Of a stretch of DNA of 18,418 nucleotides, positions 1-7,209 are shown piece after piece. The stretch's first letter is position 1, and each line of letters starts with the position of its first letter. The stretch lies in assembly GCA_943354465.1 (NCBI GenBank), contig CALRCC010000007.1:1-18418 (forward strand). Reading direction: 5' to 3'. The notes under the pieces were generated by a model. That model was not told where the DNA came from. It ran no database searches and was given only the letters and a program-made list of their open reading frames with translations. The DNA comes from Candidatus Ryanbacteria bacterium (GTDB lineage: Bacteria > Patescibacteriota > Minisyncoccia > Ryanbacterales > GWA2-47-10b). The translations under genes were made by a program, and so were the position numbers.

Positions 1-31
1 AAATCCCGAAGGTCTAACCTTCGGGATTTTT
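1..31 (-). terminator. Intrinsic terminator closing the polX-nudix-ZIP operon, probably bidirectional
   Basis: A perfect 10-bp inverted repeat (ATCCCGAAGG / CCTTCGGGAT, 3-12 and 18-27) with a 5-nt loop lies directly after the stop codon of the ZIP transporter. On the minus strand the stem is followed by Ts up to the window edge. On the plus strand it is followed by TTTTTGTTTA. It can therefore stop this operon and also any transcript arriving from the left. The left edge of the window cuts the minus-strand tail. Confidence 0.9.
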
Positions 32-33
32 GT

Positions 34-768
34 TTATTCGTGTACGAATGTGCCTATAGTAGCTACCAACAGAACACCTGCCAAGATAAGTATGATTTGC
101 ATAATTGAAGAGCGAGAACCGTGCTTGTGATGGAGCTCGGGGATAAGATCAGCAGCCGCTACATACAAGAAATTGCCAGCCACTAAAGCCAAGAGCATGC
201 CTATATAACCGACGGAAACAGTCAAATAGTACCCGACGATGGCACCAACAACTGTAGTTATTGATACTACCGTATTCCAAAAAAGAGCTTTTTTCTTGCT
301 AAATCCACCGTGAAGCATGACGGCGAAGTCACTCGCCTCCTGTGGAATCTCGTGCAAAATGACAGCAATTGACGCGAGTACGCCAGTTGAAAATCCTGCA
401 GAAAATGCAAACGCTATAAATACGCCGTCGATAAAGTTATGAATGGCATCGCCAATGAGCACAAGATAAGCGGATGCGTGTGTCTCGCATACGTCATCAT
501 GGCAATGATACCAAAAAAGAAGTTTTTCTAGCGCGAAAAAAGCGAGAAACCCACCAAGCACCCACGGCAAAGCCACTTTTGGTTCGAGGAGCTCAAATGT
601 TTCTGGCAAAATATCGAAAAATACAGTACCAAGCATTACGCCAACAGCAAAGCTGATCACCCAATGCACAACACGCATTACGCGCCTTTCATTAAGTATG
701 ACGGCGACTCCAGCAAGAAACGATACTATAGATTCTAAAATACTAGCTATAAGGATAGAGAGAAACAT
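34..768 (-). CDS. ZIP-family divalent metal transporter
   Basis: A 244-residue integral membrane protein with about eight hydrophobic helices, the normal ZIP architecture and size. The signature metal-binding helices are visible: HNFIDG (H110-D114-G115) for TM4 and HEIPQE (H139-E140-Q143-E144) for TM5. Glutamine at the fourth position of the TM5 motif instead of histidine is seen in other ZIP proteins. A His/Cys-rich loop (WYHCHDDVCETH, residues 86-97) and an ELHHKHG loop (211-217) flank the core and are plausible metal-sensing or loading loops. ZIP proteins move Zn2+, Fe2+ or Mn2+ into the cytoplasm; the substrate cannot be told here. The gene starts 4 bp after the Nudix gene and is the last of its operon. 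The family is confident, the metal is not. Confidence 0.92.
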   Translation of the reverse strand: MFLSILIASILESIVSFLAGVAVILNERRVMRVVHWVISFAVGVMLGTVFFDILPETFELLEPKVALPWVLGGFLAFFALEKLLFWYHCHDDVCETHASAYLVLIGDAIHNFIDGVFIAFAFSAGFSTGVLASIAVILHEIPQEASDFAVMLHGGFSKKKALFWNTVVSITTVVGAIVGYYLTVSVGYIGMLLALVAGNFLYVAAADLIPELHHKHGSRSSIMQIILILAGVLLVATIGTFVHE

Positions 769-772
769 AGTT

Positions 773-1249
773 TTATGATACCAAAGATGGCTTTTTTTCG
801 CCCATACTGATAATTTTTGTATTTGCCTTCATAAGAAGATCTCTGCTATTTTTATGTTTTATGATTTTTAATGCTTTATCATACGGCGCCCACACAAAAT
901 TCTTGTGCTCCTCAGAGATAGTAATATTGCTAGCAAATACCTCGCCTAAGTAAAATGTTATAAATTTAAGCCTCTGCTCCGCTCCCTCGGTTTTTGGTGG
1001 CCACTGGTAGCGAAAGTGTATGGTCTCTTTGTATCCTGGGATAAACTTTACTCGCGCTATACCAGTCTCCTCTTCAATCTCGCGACGCGCGGCATCAATG
1101 GGTCGCTCGCCTTCCTCGAGACGCCCCCTGGGGAATGTCCAATGATTGCGCGTAGCGTACTGAAGAAGAACGTACCAAATACGCCCACCATGCCGCCGGA
1201 ATATGATAGCTCCCGCGGAACGCTCTACTATTACTTTTTTTTCAGTCAT
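773..1249 (-). CDS. Nudix hydrolase, Ap4A (diadenosine tetraphosphate) hydrolase type
   Basis: A 158-residue single-domain protein. The Nudix box GX5EX7REUXEEXGU is complete: G42, E48, R56-E57, E60-E61, G63. The sequence before it (SAGAIIFRR, then RNHWTFPRGRLEEGE) and the EEHKNFVW segment (113-120) are typical of the NUDT2-like bis(5'-nucleosyl)-tetraphosphatase subfamily. Members hydrolyse Ap4A to ATP and AMP and so clear stress-derived dinucleotides; some also act as RNA 5'-pyrophosphohydrolases. The start codon overlaps the polX stop (ATGA), so translation is probably coupled to PolX. The Nudix fold is certain. The Ap4A preference is inferred from overall similarity, and other nucleotide substrates remain possible. 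Confidence 0.9.
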   Translation of the reverse strand: MTEKKVIVERSAGAIIFRRHGGRIWYVLLQYATRNHWTFPRGRLEEGERPIDAARREIEEETGIARVKFIPGYKETIHFRYQWPPKTEGAEQRLKFITFYLGEVFASNITISEEHKNFVWAPYDKALKIIKHKNSRDLLMKANTKIISMGEKKPSLVS

Positions 1250-2973
1250 AAGAGATGACGCTTTTGTTTTGGAGTCGCCAAAAATTTCTGTAACGCCGGC
1301 AATGCAAGCGTATTGAGCACACGATTTTTGGAGAGACCTGCGCGTCGCGCTTGTCCTATACCATACTCCAAATATGAGAGCTCCGCAAGAGAGTGAGCGT
1401 CGGTATCGATACTAAACATAGCGCCTGCGTCTACTCCGCGTTTGATATGATCATCTTTTAAATCAAGCCTCCACGGATGCGCGTCAATCTCCAGTACGGT
1501 ACCGGTAGCTACCGCATGCGCGACAATCTTATCAATATCAAGTGCGTATGGGTCTCTTTTTTTGAGAACACGACCTGTAGGGTGAAATAAAATATCAATG
1601 TGTGGATTGGACATCGCACGCATGATGCGTTCGGTTTGTTCTGATTCTGATAAATTAAAATGTGAATGAACGGCCGCGCCAACGATATCTAGCTCGCCCA
1701 ACACTTCATCAGAAATATCGAGTGTGCCATCGCGCATAATATTTACCTCAGCGCCCTTTAAAATCTGTATACCGGAAATTTTTTTATTTAGCACATCAAT
1801 CTCGCGCATTTGGCGCCGTAATTTTTTTTCATCAGATCCACCAGTCATGGCCAAACTTTTTGTGTGGTCTGTAATCGCGATATATTCATGACCCAATTGT
1901 TTTGCTGTACGAACCATTGCCTCAATAGAATCTACGCCGTCAGTCCAATCGGTTTGCGTTTGAAAATCTCCGCGCAAATCTTGAAAGCCTATAAGCTTTG
2001 TAAAAACTTTTTTGAGCTCATTTTTTCCTTCGCGCAATTCTGGAGGCGGTATAGAGATACCGAGTGATTTATATACTCCTTCTTCTGTAGCTCCAGCGAT
2101 TATGCGCGCACCATTATACAAGCCGTATTCGTTGAGTTTTAATTTTTTCTTAATCGCCAAAGATCGCAACAATACATTATGATCTTTTGATCCAGTAAAA
2201 TAAATAAGAGCCGCCCCAAAAGATTTTTTTGCCACAACTCGTACATCTACATCAATGCCATCTTTGAGACGCACTGAACTCTTTGTCTCGCCATGCGCGA
2301 TGATGTGAGCAACGTCTTCACGTTTTGTAAACGTACTCATCACTGCATCTGCATTTGACGCCTCCACCAAAATATCAATATCGCCAGATGTCTCACACCA
2401 TCGCCTGATTGATCCTGCGATCTCCACACGCGACACACCGGAAACATTGCGCAAGTCATCAGCGATACGGCGCGCTATCGGCAACGCTTCGCCGAGCAAA
2501 AATCTTCCTCGCGATGATTCAAAAAACTCAATGCCCTTTAAAATTTTTTGTTCGGACTTAACGCCAAAATTTTCGAGCTTTTGAATTTTACCTGCGAGCG
2601 CCGCTTTCTTGAGAGTCGCTACATCTTTTATCTTCAACTTTTTGTAAAGTGTTTTGATTGCCTTGGGGCCTACGCCCTCAATACTGCGTAGCTCTTCCAT
2701 ATTGACAGGCATTTTTTTGCGCATTGATTCAAGCTCGCGCACGCGACCAGTTTGTATATATTCTTCTATTGTTTGTGCGATACCTTTGCCAATGCCCGAG
2801 ATCTCTTCAAGCGATTTGCGACCACCATCTTTATATATCTTACGAATATCATTATCGAAACTAGAAAGAGACTCCGCCACCTTTTCATAGGCGCGGGCCT
2901 TAAACGGCTCATCAAACATAGTAAAGTACTCAGCGACAGCGAAGAGGATATCTGAAATGTCCTTGTTATTCAT
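1246..2973 (-). CDS. polX: DNA polymerase X family protein with C-terminal PHP domain (PolX)
   Basis: A 575-residue bacterial/archaeal PolX, the usual length. In order: an N-terminal 8-kDa-like region with helix-hairpin-helix motifs (ISGIGKGIA near 58-66, IEGVGPKAI near 98-106); the polymerase palm with GSIRR (187-191), GDIDIL (D198, D200) and the third carboxylate near D243; then a PHP phosphoesterase domain from about 334. PHP motifs present are ITDH (367-370), E409, AVHSH (434-438), HPTGR (464-468) and DTDAH (523-527). The first PHP motif reads GDFQTQTDWTDG (335-346), with Gln in place of the expected metal-binding histidines. The family fills gaps in base-excision repair, with PHP-dependent 3'-5' exonuclease activity. 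I chose the internal ATG at 2973, where family members begin (MNNKDISDIL); the open frame reaches 3030 but that extension is unlike PolX. It is the first gene of a three-gene operon. Confidence 0.93.
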   Translation of the reverse strand: MNNKDISDILFAVAEYFTMFDEPFKARAYEKVAESLSSFDNDIRKIYKDGGRKSLEEISGIGKGIAQTIEEYIQTGRVRELESMRKKMPVNMEELRSIEGVGPKAIKTLYKKLKIKDVATLKKAALAGKIQKLENFGVKSEQKILKGIEFFESSRGRFLLGEALPIARRIADDLRNVSGVSRVEIAGSIRRWCETSGDIDILVEASNADAVMSTFTKREDVAHIIAHGETKSSVRLKDGIDVDVRVVAKKSFGAALIYFTGSKDHNVLLRSLAIKKKLKLNEYGLYNGARIIAGATEEGVYKSLGISIPPPELREGKNELKKVFTKLIGFQDLRGDFQTQTDWTDGVDSIEAMVRTAKQLGHEYIAITDHTKSLAMTGGSDEKKLRRQMREIDVLNKKISGIQILKGAEVNIMRDGTLDISDEVLGELDIVGAAVHSHFNLSESEQTERIMRAMSNPHIDILFHPTGRVLKKRDPYALDIDKIVAHAVATGTVLEIDAHPWRLDLKDDHIKRGVDAGAMFSIDTDAHSLAELSYLEYGIGQARRAGLSKNRVLNTLALPALQKFLATPKQKRHLL

Positions 2974-2986
2974 AGAGTATATGCAT

Positions 2987-2992
2987 AGTATA
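2987..2992 (-). promoter_or_regulatory. Possible -10 element upstream of polX
   Basis: On the minus strand this reads TATACT, 5 of 6 to the TATAAT consensus. It lies 13 bp upstream of the polX ATG, so a transcript would be almost leaderless. I see no convincing -35 at 16-18 bp (the spaced hexamer reads about CTGTGG). It is offered only because polX must be transcribed independently if the plus-strand RNA and its terminator upstream are real. Confidence 0.25.
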
Positions 2993-3023
2993 GCGCAAGA
3001 AAAAGTTTTCCACAGAGGATCAC

Positions 3024-3052
3024 TTCGCAAAAGCGATTGAACGCTCTATACT
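3024..3052 (+). promoter_or_regulatory. Candidate sigma-70 promoter for a plus-strand small RNA
   Basis: TTCGCA (3024-3029; 4 of 6 to TTGACA) and TATACT (3047-3052; 5 of 6 to TATAAT) are separated by exactly 17 bp and face away from polX. This predicts a start near 3058-3060. It is the only well-spaced plus-strand promoter I noticed in this gap. It fits the plus-strand terminator 180 bp downstream. Confidence 0.45.
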
Positions 3053-3058
3053 ACTATC

Positions 3059-3240
3059 AGAGTACAAATGAGTTTTCTAATGTGAAGGAGAGCGAGGCCC
3101 TCGCAACGGCTTTATAAGGCCACCGACGTAACTACGTCTTTATAGTCCTCATCCTCCCTCATACCAGTATTACTCACTGCACCTTTCACAATTTTTTCTC
3201 GCTCAACGGCCTGTCTTTCATAGACGGGCCTTAATTTTTT
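3059..3240 (+). ncRNA. Candidate structured small RNA of about 180 nt, family unknown
   Basis: This is the only real non-coding gap in the window and the only plus-strand unit. It is bounded by a spaced -35/-10 and an intrinsic terminator. By eye it is rich in helices. Local hairpins are GCGAG/CTCGC (3092-3096 with 3100-3104), GGCTT/AAGGCC with a T-G wobble (3108-3121) and GACGT/ACGTC (3125-3138). Longer-range pairings are GGAG/CTCC (3087-3090 with 3154-3157), GAGG/CCTC (3094-3097 with 3147-3150) and GTGAA/TTCAC (3082-3086 with 3185-3189). GAGCGAG (3090-3096) also matches CTCGCTC (3198-3204), so alternative folds are possible. Two stems need a G-U wobble on the plus strand that would be a C-A mismatch on the minus strand, which favours plus-strand RNA. 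I could not match it to tmRNA, RNase P or SRP RNA. It could instead be a minus-strand polX leader. Confidence 0.5.
3208..3240 (+). terminator. Intrinsic terminator of the plus-strand RNA
   Basis: The two arms (3208-3216 and 3222-3230) form a 9-bp stem that is complete in plus-strand RNA, with U3212-G3226 as a wobble pair. The loop is 5 nt and TTAATTTTTT follows. On the minus strand the same pair is a C-A mismatch and no T tract follows. The stem overlaps the last codons and stop of the uracil-DNA glycosylase gene, so the two units converge. A second T tract (3192-3197) follows the GTGAA/TTCAC helix and could be an earlier termination point. Confidence 0.6.
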
Positions 3241-3775
3241 GCGTAGAAAGTTTTTTAAATGTTTTTTTAAATTTATTAAGCACTGCAGTTCCGCGTAAAG
3301 CCGCTGATGGATGAAACATAGGCATCACTTTATATCCATTAACAATAAATATTTTACCTTGATCTCGCGACACTTTCGCACCTGGCAAAAAATAATTCAT
3401 GGCGAATCTTCCGAGCGCAACTATGATGCGCGGATTTATAATTTGAATTTGTCGCGCGAGATATTGTCCGTACATTTTTATCTCCTCTCGTGATGGATCG
3501 CGATTTTCTGGAGGTCTTCGTTTTACAATATTTGTAATATATACATGCTCTCGTTGCCATCCTATATTTTTTATACAATCCGTGAGTAGCTCGCCGCTAC
3601 GCCCAACAAACGGGCGACACAGTCTGTCTTCATTTGCTCCTGGGGCTTCGCCGATAAATAATATATCAGCATCCGCGCTACCTTCGCCAAAAACTAAATT
3701 GGACTCTCGCAACGGAAGTACGGTATCTTTAATTATTTCTAGTTCAAGCTTATCGAGTAATTTTTTTTTATTCAT
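3218..3775 (-). CDS. Family 4-type uracil-DNA glycosylase lacking the Fe-S cluster cysteines
   Basis: A 185-residue protein that aligns along its whole length with bacterial and archaeal family 4 UDGs, which remove uracil from DNA at the start of base-excision repair. Both catalytic motifs are intact: GEAPGANED (42-50) and HPSAALR (155-161). PFVGRSGELLT (55-65) and NIVKRRPPENR (82-92) are also family hallmarks. All four positions that carry the 4Fe-4S cysteines in family 4 are changed: the CxxCPL motif reads DTVLPL (D17, L20), KCRPP reads KRRPP (R86), and the Cys before the YL segment is Y102. The two remaining cysteines (C53, C67) are at other positions. The start overlaps the upstream permease stop by 4 bp (ATGA). 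A family 5 or UDGX enzyme is less likely from the motifs. Confidence 0.9.
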   Translation of the reverse strand: MNKKKLLDKLELEIIKDTVLPLRESNLVFGEGSADADILFIGEAPGANEDRLCRPFVGRSGELLTDCIKNIGWQREHVYITNIVKRRPPENRDPSREEIKMYGQYLARQIQIINPRIIVALGRFAMNYFLPGAKVSRDQGKIFIVNGYKVMPMFHPSAALRGTAVLNKFKKTFKKLSTQKIKARL

Positions 3776-4869
3776 ACTATCCCAAAGATTCTTGCAAGCT
3801 CAAAAATCGCCCCTAACAAAAGTGCGGCTACAACTCCGCCAACTACTACAAATGATGTGCCCAATACGCGCCGCGCAAGAAGCACTATGATGATCCCCTC
3901 AATGCCAACGCCGACAGCACCGATAATATCAATTAAAATAATAAAGCTTCTAACGCCTGCGAGATAAATTGCCAAAGGCATAAACGCAGTAAGCGCCCAA
4001 GCAATTTTTCGTGAACGACCAAGGTCATACTCAAACGTATAACGAAGTTCGAGGCCAAGCGCGATATACGAAGTTAATACAGCAAAAAATCCTAGGAGAA
4101 CACCGATAGCTAGAGCGCGTGATCCTATGCTTGTACCTAAAATTGAAAGAGCGTTATCAGATGGTACTCCGCCCGATAACCCAATAATAACGATACTAAA
4201 AGCTGCGTAAATAAATATTGATATTATGCTGCCTGCCAAAATTACAGGAAATATTTTTTTACGCGCTGATGCACCCAAAACATCAATAACCTCTGGTATG
4301 ATTGACGCGCCTGATAGCGCGAAAAGGAAAACGCCGTATGGCAAAAACCAATCGCCATTGCCACCAAAAGATACTGCAGAAAAATCAAAGCGTGGCCACC
4401 ATACAAAAAATAAAATGATCGGTAAAAAAATCTCTGGCAATGTTAATATAAGATTAATTGAGCTAATCCGTGATAAACGGAAGAGCAAAAATGGAGATAC
4501 ACAAACAAAAAAAGTAATAGCAATCGTAGCTTCTGATAGTGGTACTATCTGAGCAAGAAAACTGCCTATAATAATGCCGTAAGCCAACAAAAAACCCCAA
4601 TAAGCACCTAAACGAGAAATAAGTGCTATCCAAAAGCCACTCTCGCCAAAATATTCACGCGCATATCCAGGGAGGCGCGCATGTCTCTGATCTTTTAAAA
4701 TAACGCCAGCATAAAGTGCGTGTATAAATGTTACCAGTACGAGGACAACTCCTGTGTGAAAAAATGACCAACCAATGCCTGCCTTAACAACCGTATACGG
4801 CAAAGCAAACATACCAGCACCGATAATCATGCCAGCCAACAATCCGATCGCTTTAAGCGTGCGGAGCAT
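3772..4869 (-). CDS. Amino acid permease, aromatic/hydroxy amino acid (TyrP/SdaC-like) APC type
   Basis: A 365-residue, almost entirely hydrophobic protein with about ten or eleven predicted membrane helices. The first helix carries the IIGAGMFALPY segment (15-25). This glycine-rich, unwound TM1 motif followed by ALPY is characteristic of the HAAAP branch of the APC superfamily (TyrP, Mtr, SdaC), which are proton- or sodium-coupled amino acid importers. It is slightly shorter than the usual 400 or so residues. It starts 9 bp after the LOG-type gene and its stop overlaps the UDG start. Uptake of host or environmental amino acids fits an organism with few biosynthetic pathways. The substrate cannot be assigned. 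The family is fairly sure. Confidence 0.82.
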   Translation of the reverse strand: MLRTLKAIGLLAGMIIGAGMFALPYTVVKAGIGWSFFHTGVVLVLVTFIHALYAGVILKDQRHARLPGYAREYFGESGFWIALISRLGAYWGFLLAYGIIIGSFLAQIVPLSEATIAITFFVCVSPFLLFRLSRISSINLILTLPEIFLPIILFFVWWPRFDFSAVSFGGNGDWFLPYGVFLFALSGASIIPEVIDVLGASARKKIFPVILAGSIISIFIYAAFSIVIIGLSGGVPSDNALSILGTSIGSRALAIGVLLGFFAVLTSYIALGLELRYTFEYDLGRSRKIAWALTAFMPLAIYLAGVRSFIILIDIIGAVGVGIEGIIIVLLARRVLGTSFVVVGGVVAALLLGAIFELARIFGIV

Positions 4870-4878
4870 AAAAATATG

Positions 4879-5457
4879 CTAGACTTCGTCTATTTTTTCT
4901 CGTTTGAGAATCGCTACAAGCTTTTCTATGAGCTCCTTTGGATCGCTTGAATATACAACCATTGGGTTGTCTTTTGCCCTGTGAGATTCGGCGATTACTT
5001 CATCTATCAATTCAGTAGTACCGCCCGAATGCGTCAAAATGCCAATTGGTTTTTTATCTTCAAAAGCGACAGTAAATTCATTGAGAGTGCCTATACGCCC
5101 ACATCCGATGATAACGGCGTCAGTTGAGCGAGTAAGCAACAAATTGCGCCCAGACATGCCTGCTCCCGTATAAATAATCATATCTAAATAATCTAGCGGT
5201 AAACCAAACACTTCATGGTGCTCCTTTTCATTAGCTGCAGGAGAAATGCCAACAGTCGCTCCACCAGCCTCTTTCGCTCCGACAGCGGCCCAATACGGGA
5301 AACCAGTGGTCGCCCCATTTACAAGGATCGCGCCAATCTTTGCTATCTCGCTACCAATCGCCTTTGCCTTGTCTAGTGCGTCTTCAGAGCAATGCCCTGT
5401 TTCTGCGGCTCCTGATACGCAAAATTTAAGTTTCAAATGATTATGTGCCGAATTCAT
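4879..5457 (-). CDS. LOG/SLOG-type Rossmann nucleotide-binding protein
   Basis: A 192-residue protein of the SLOG superfamily that includes LOG phosphoribohydrolases, molybdenum-cofactor-carrier-like proteins and DprA. Visible features are an N-terminal strand and glycine turn (KFCVSGAAE, 11-19), LVNGATTGFPYWAA (45-58) and a central GRNLLLTRSTDAVIIG segment (103-118) followed by CGRIGTLNEF (119-128). The last corresponds to the PGGxGTxxE motif of active LOG enzymes, but the first Pro and second Gly are replaced (CGRIGT), while G123, T124 and E127 remain. It may therefore bind a nucleotide ligand without acting as a cytokinin-type phosphoribohydrolase. It sits between a beta-CASP nuclease and an amino acid permease, which does not settle its job. 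The exact function is unknown. Confidence 0.78.
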   Translation of the reverse strand: MNSAHNHLKLKFCVSGAAETGHCSEDALDKAKAIGSEIAKIGAILVNGATTGFPYWAAVGAKEAGGATVGISPAANEKEHHEVFGLPLDYLDMIIYTGAGMSGRNLLLTRSTDAVIIGCGRIGTLNEFTVAFEDKKPIGILTHSGGTTELIDEVIAESHRAKDNPMVVYSSDPKELIEKLVAILKREKIDEV

Positions 5458-5469
5458 AGTCCAAGCGTA

Positions 5470-6819
5470 TCAGAACTCGTAGGTCTCTCCAAGTCGTGGA
5501 GCTCCAGAATGAACACCTAGATAATCACGAATACGCTGTGAGAGGAAAAGCGCGGCTGACGGCTCACCCTGTACTACAAATACTTTCTCAAGTGTATCCA
5601 CGCTCTGTTGCACGAACTCAAGAAGCATATTTGTATCTGCGTGTGCCGAATATCCATGTATGGAGCGCACTTCGGCATTAACTGCTACTTTGGTGCCAGA
5701 GATAGTCACCTGTCGCTCGCCGTCTAAGATCCGCCGCCCTATAGATCCTGCACCCTGATACCCGATAAACAAAATAATACTATTTTTATCATGCAAATAG
5801 CGGCGCGCATGATGCAATATTCTTCCGCCAGTCATCATGCCTGCGCCAGCCAAAATAACTTTTGGACCGCGTACATCGTTGATTGCCCTCGATTCATCGG
5901 CAGTGAGAGTACGATGCAAACCTGGAAACTGAAAAAGATCATCGCCAGCTTTGATAAGTTCTCTTGCGTCAGGACTAAAATAACTCGAATATTTGCGATA
6001 TACATCCGTTGCTTTAATAGCTAGCGGGCTATCTAAATATACTGGAATACGCGGAACACGCCCGTGCTCCATCAGATCATTAAACTCAAACAGAAGCTCT
6101 TGCGTGCGCTCAAGCGCAAAAGCTGGAATCATCAGCGTACCTCCACGCTTTGCTATATCTTCAACCGCGCGCTCAAGCTTTGTCTTACGCTCGCTATTGT
6201 CTTCATGCACACGATCGCCATACGCAGACTCAATGATCATAATATTTACGCCAACGATAGACTCTGGAGGATTGAGAAGTGGCATTGGAGAATTGCCCAA
6301 GTCTCCTGTAAACAAAACTTTTTTATCGCCTATCTCAAATAATATCATCGCCGATCCAAGAATATGTCCGGCCTCATAAAGAGTGACGGCAATATCGCCT
6401 ACCGTAAAACGATGATGATACTGTACGCCCTCCCATAACTTTAACGCGCCCTCAACGTCTTCCATGGCATAAATAGTAGGCTCGCCATTGCGCGACGCCT
6501 CTTTCTCAAGCACGCCAAGACTATCTTCTAACATTAATTTACCAAAATCTTTCGTCGGGATAGTAGAAAAAATCTTCCCCTTGAATCCATACTTGACTAA
6601 CTTTGGTATGCGTCCTGTATGATCGATGTGCGCATGCGTTACAAATAACGCATCAATAGTAGATGGATCATATGGGAATTCATTTACATTGCGCACGGCA
6701 CAAAATCTTGGGCATTGAAACATACCACAATCAACAAGTACGCGCGTTTTCTCAGTTTCTATCAAATAATTTGCGCCCGTAACTTCCTGCGCTCCTCCGC
6801 AAAATGTTATTTTAAACAT
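5470..6819 (-). CDS. Beta-CASP metallo-beta-lactamase ribonuclease (CPSF73/TTHA0252-like)
   Basis: A 449-residue soluble protein with the full order of motifs of RNA-processing MBL proteins. The MBL motifs are THAHIDHTG (H62, H64, D66, H67), H152 (AGHILGSA) and D173 (FTGDLG). The beta-CASP insertion carries motif A at ESAYGDR (E197), motif B at the GGRILHH histidines (H336/H337) and motif C at SAHAD (H393). Length and motifs match the bacterial and archaeal homologues of CPSF73, zinc-dependent endo/5'-exoribonucleases that process and degrade RNA. Its start overlaps the end of the upstream small membrane protein by 8 bp. It lacks an N-terminal KH region, so it is not of the archaeal aCPSF1 type. 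RNase J is less likely, since its C-terminal domain is missing. Confidence 0.9.
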   Translation of the reverse strand: MFKITFCGGAQEVTGANYLIETEKTRVLVDCGMFQCPRFCAVRNVNEFPYDPSTIDALFVTHAHIDHTGRIPKLVKYGFKGKIFSTIPTKDFGKLMLEDSLGVLEKEASRNGEPTIYAMEDVEGALKLWEGVQYHHRFTVGDIAVTLYEAGHILGSAMILFEIGDKKVLFTGDLGNSPMPLLNPPESIVGVNIMIIESAYGDRVHEDNSERKTKLERAVEDIAKRGGTLMIPAFALERTQELLFEFNDLMEHGRVPRIPVYLDSPLAIKATDVYRKYSSYFSPDARELIKAGDDLFQFPGLHRTLTADESRAINDVRGPKVILAGAGMMTGGRILHHARRYLHDKNSIILFIGYQGAGSIGRRILDGERQVTISGTKVAVNAEVRSIHGYSAHADTNMLLEFVQQSVDTLEKVFVVQGEPSAALFLSQRIRDYLGVHSGAPRLGETYEF

Positions 6820-7201
6820 TATGCTTAGTATACACTCTATGAAAAATTGCGACTATAGTAGCCGCCACAACAGCAAGTGCTATATCAGTCATCGTATCTA
6901 AAATCCAAAGTGAGTCTGCAAAACTTGCTTCCATAACACCAAAAAATGGAACATTAAATATATACTCAAGCGCTTCCCAAAAAACTCCTACGAAGATAGT
7001 GCTACATACGATATACAAAAAACCGGCTCTTGGCGCTGATAAAATTAAAAGACACGCGACCCACGCGCCACCAACAAAATGCATAAATATATCAAGCCAC
7101 CAAAACTGGTTATACCAGTCATGCACCGAAGATACGCTGGTTGCGTGCATACCCAAAATAGCTACGAGCGATACGAGTATAGCGGCGATATAAAACGCCA
7201 T
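6812..7201 (-). CDS. Four-helix integral membrane protein of unknown function with conserved-looking polar motifs
   Basis: A 129-residue protein with four predicted membrane helices (about 2-20, 36-54, 60-80 and 100-120). Charged and aromatic residues lie inside or next to helices: WWLDIFMHFVGG (D37, H41), FWEALEY (E76, E79) and LDTMTDI (D102, D106). This D/H, WE..E, DT..D pattern recalls DUF2238/YjdF- or VanZ-like small membrane proteins, where the polar residues are thought to line an intramembrane site. That resemblance is by pattern only. It lies 8 bp after ndk and overlaps the beta-CASP gene by 8 bp, so it is co-translated with nucleotide and RNA metabolism genes. I cannot name a function. 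Confidence 0.7.
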   Translation of the reverse strand: MAFYIAAILVSLVAILGMHATSVSSVHDWYNQFWWLDIFMHFVGGAWVACLLILSAPRAGFLYIVCSTIFVGVFWEALEYIFNVPFFGVMEASFADSLWILDTMTDIALAVVAATIVAIFHRVYTKHNV

Positions 7202-7209
7202 AATAAATC

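Noticed and set aside
85..97. Frameshift or truncation in the ZIP transporter
   Set aside because: The protein has all helices and both metal motifs at normal length.
474..656. Plus-strand open frames opposite the minus-strand genes (here and throughout, e.g. 5993-6379, 17161-17616)
   Set aside because: They lie antisense to genes with clear domain motifs, have no recognisable family motifs and no operon logic; they are shadow frames.
2974..3030. N-terminal extension of the PolX frame
   Set aside because: PolX proteins begin at the MNNKDIS-like segment; the extension would cover the candidate promoter area and is not family-like.
3059..3217. tRNA, tmRNA, RNase P RNA or SRP RNA in the gap
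   Set aside because: No T-loop/CCA-type 3' end, no GGAA-capped SRP helix and no RNase P core motifs could be seen; I could not find their hallmark sequences by eye.
3218..3240. Terminator for the UDG operon on the minus strand at 3208-3230
   Set aside because: The minus-strand stem has a C-A mismatch and is followed by a purine-rich stretch, not a T tract; it works only on the plus strand.
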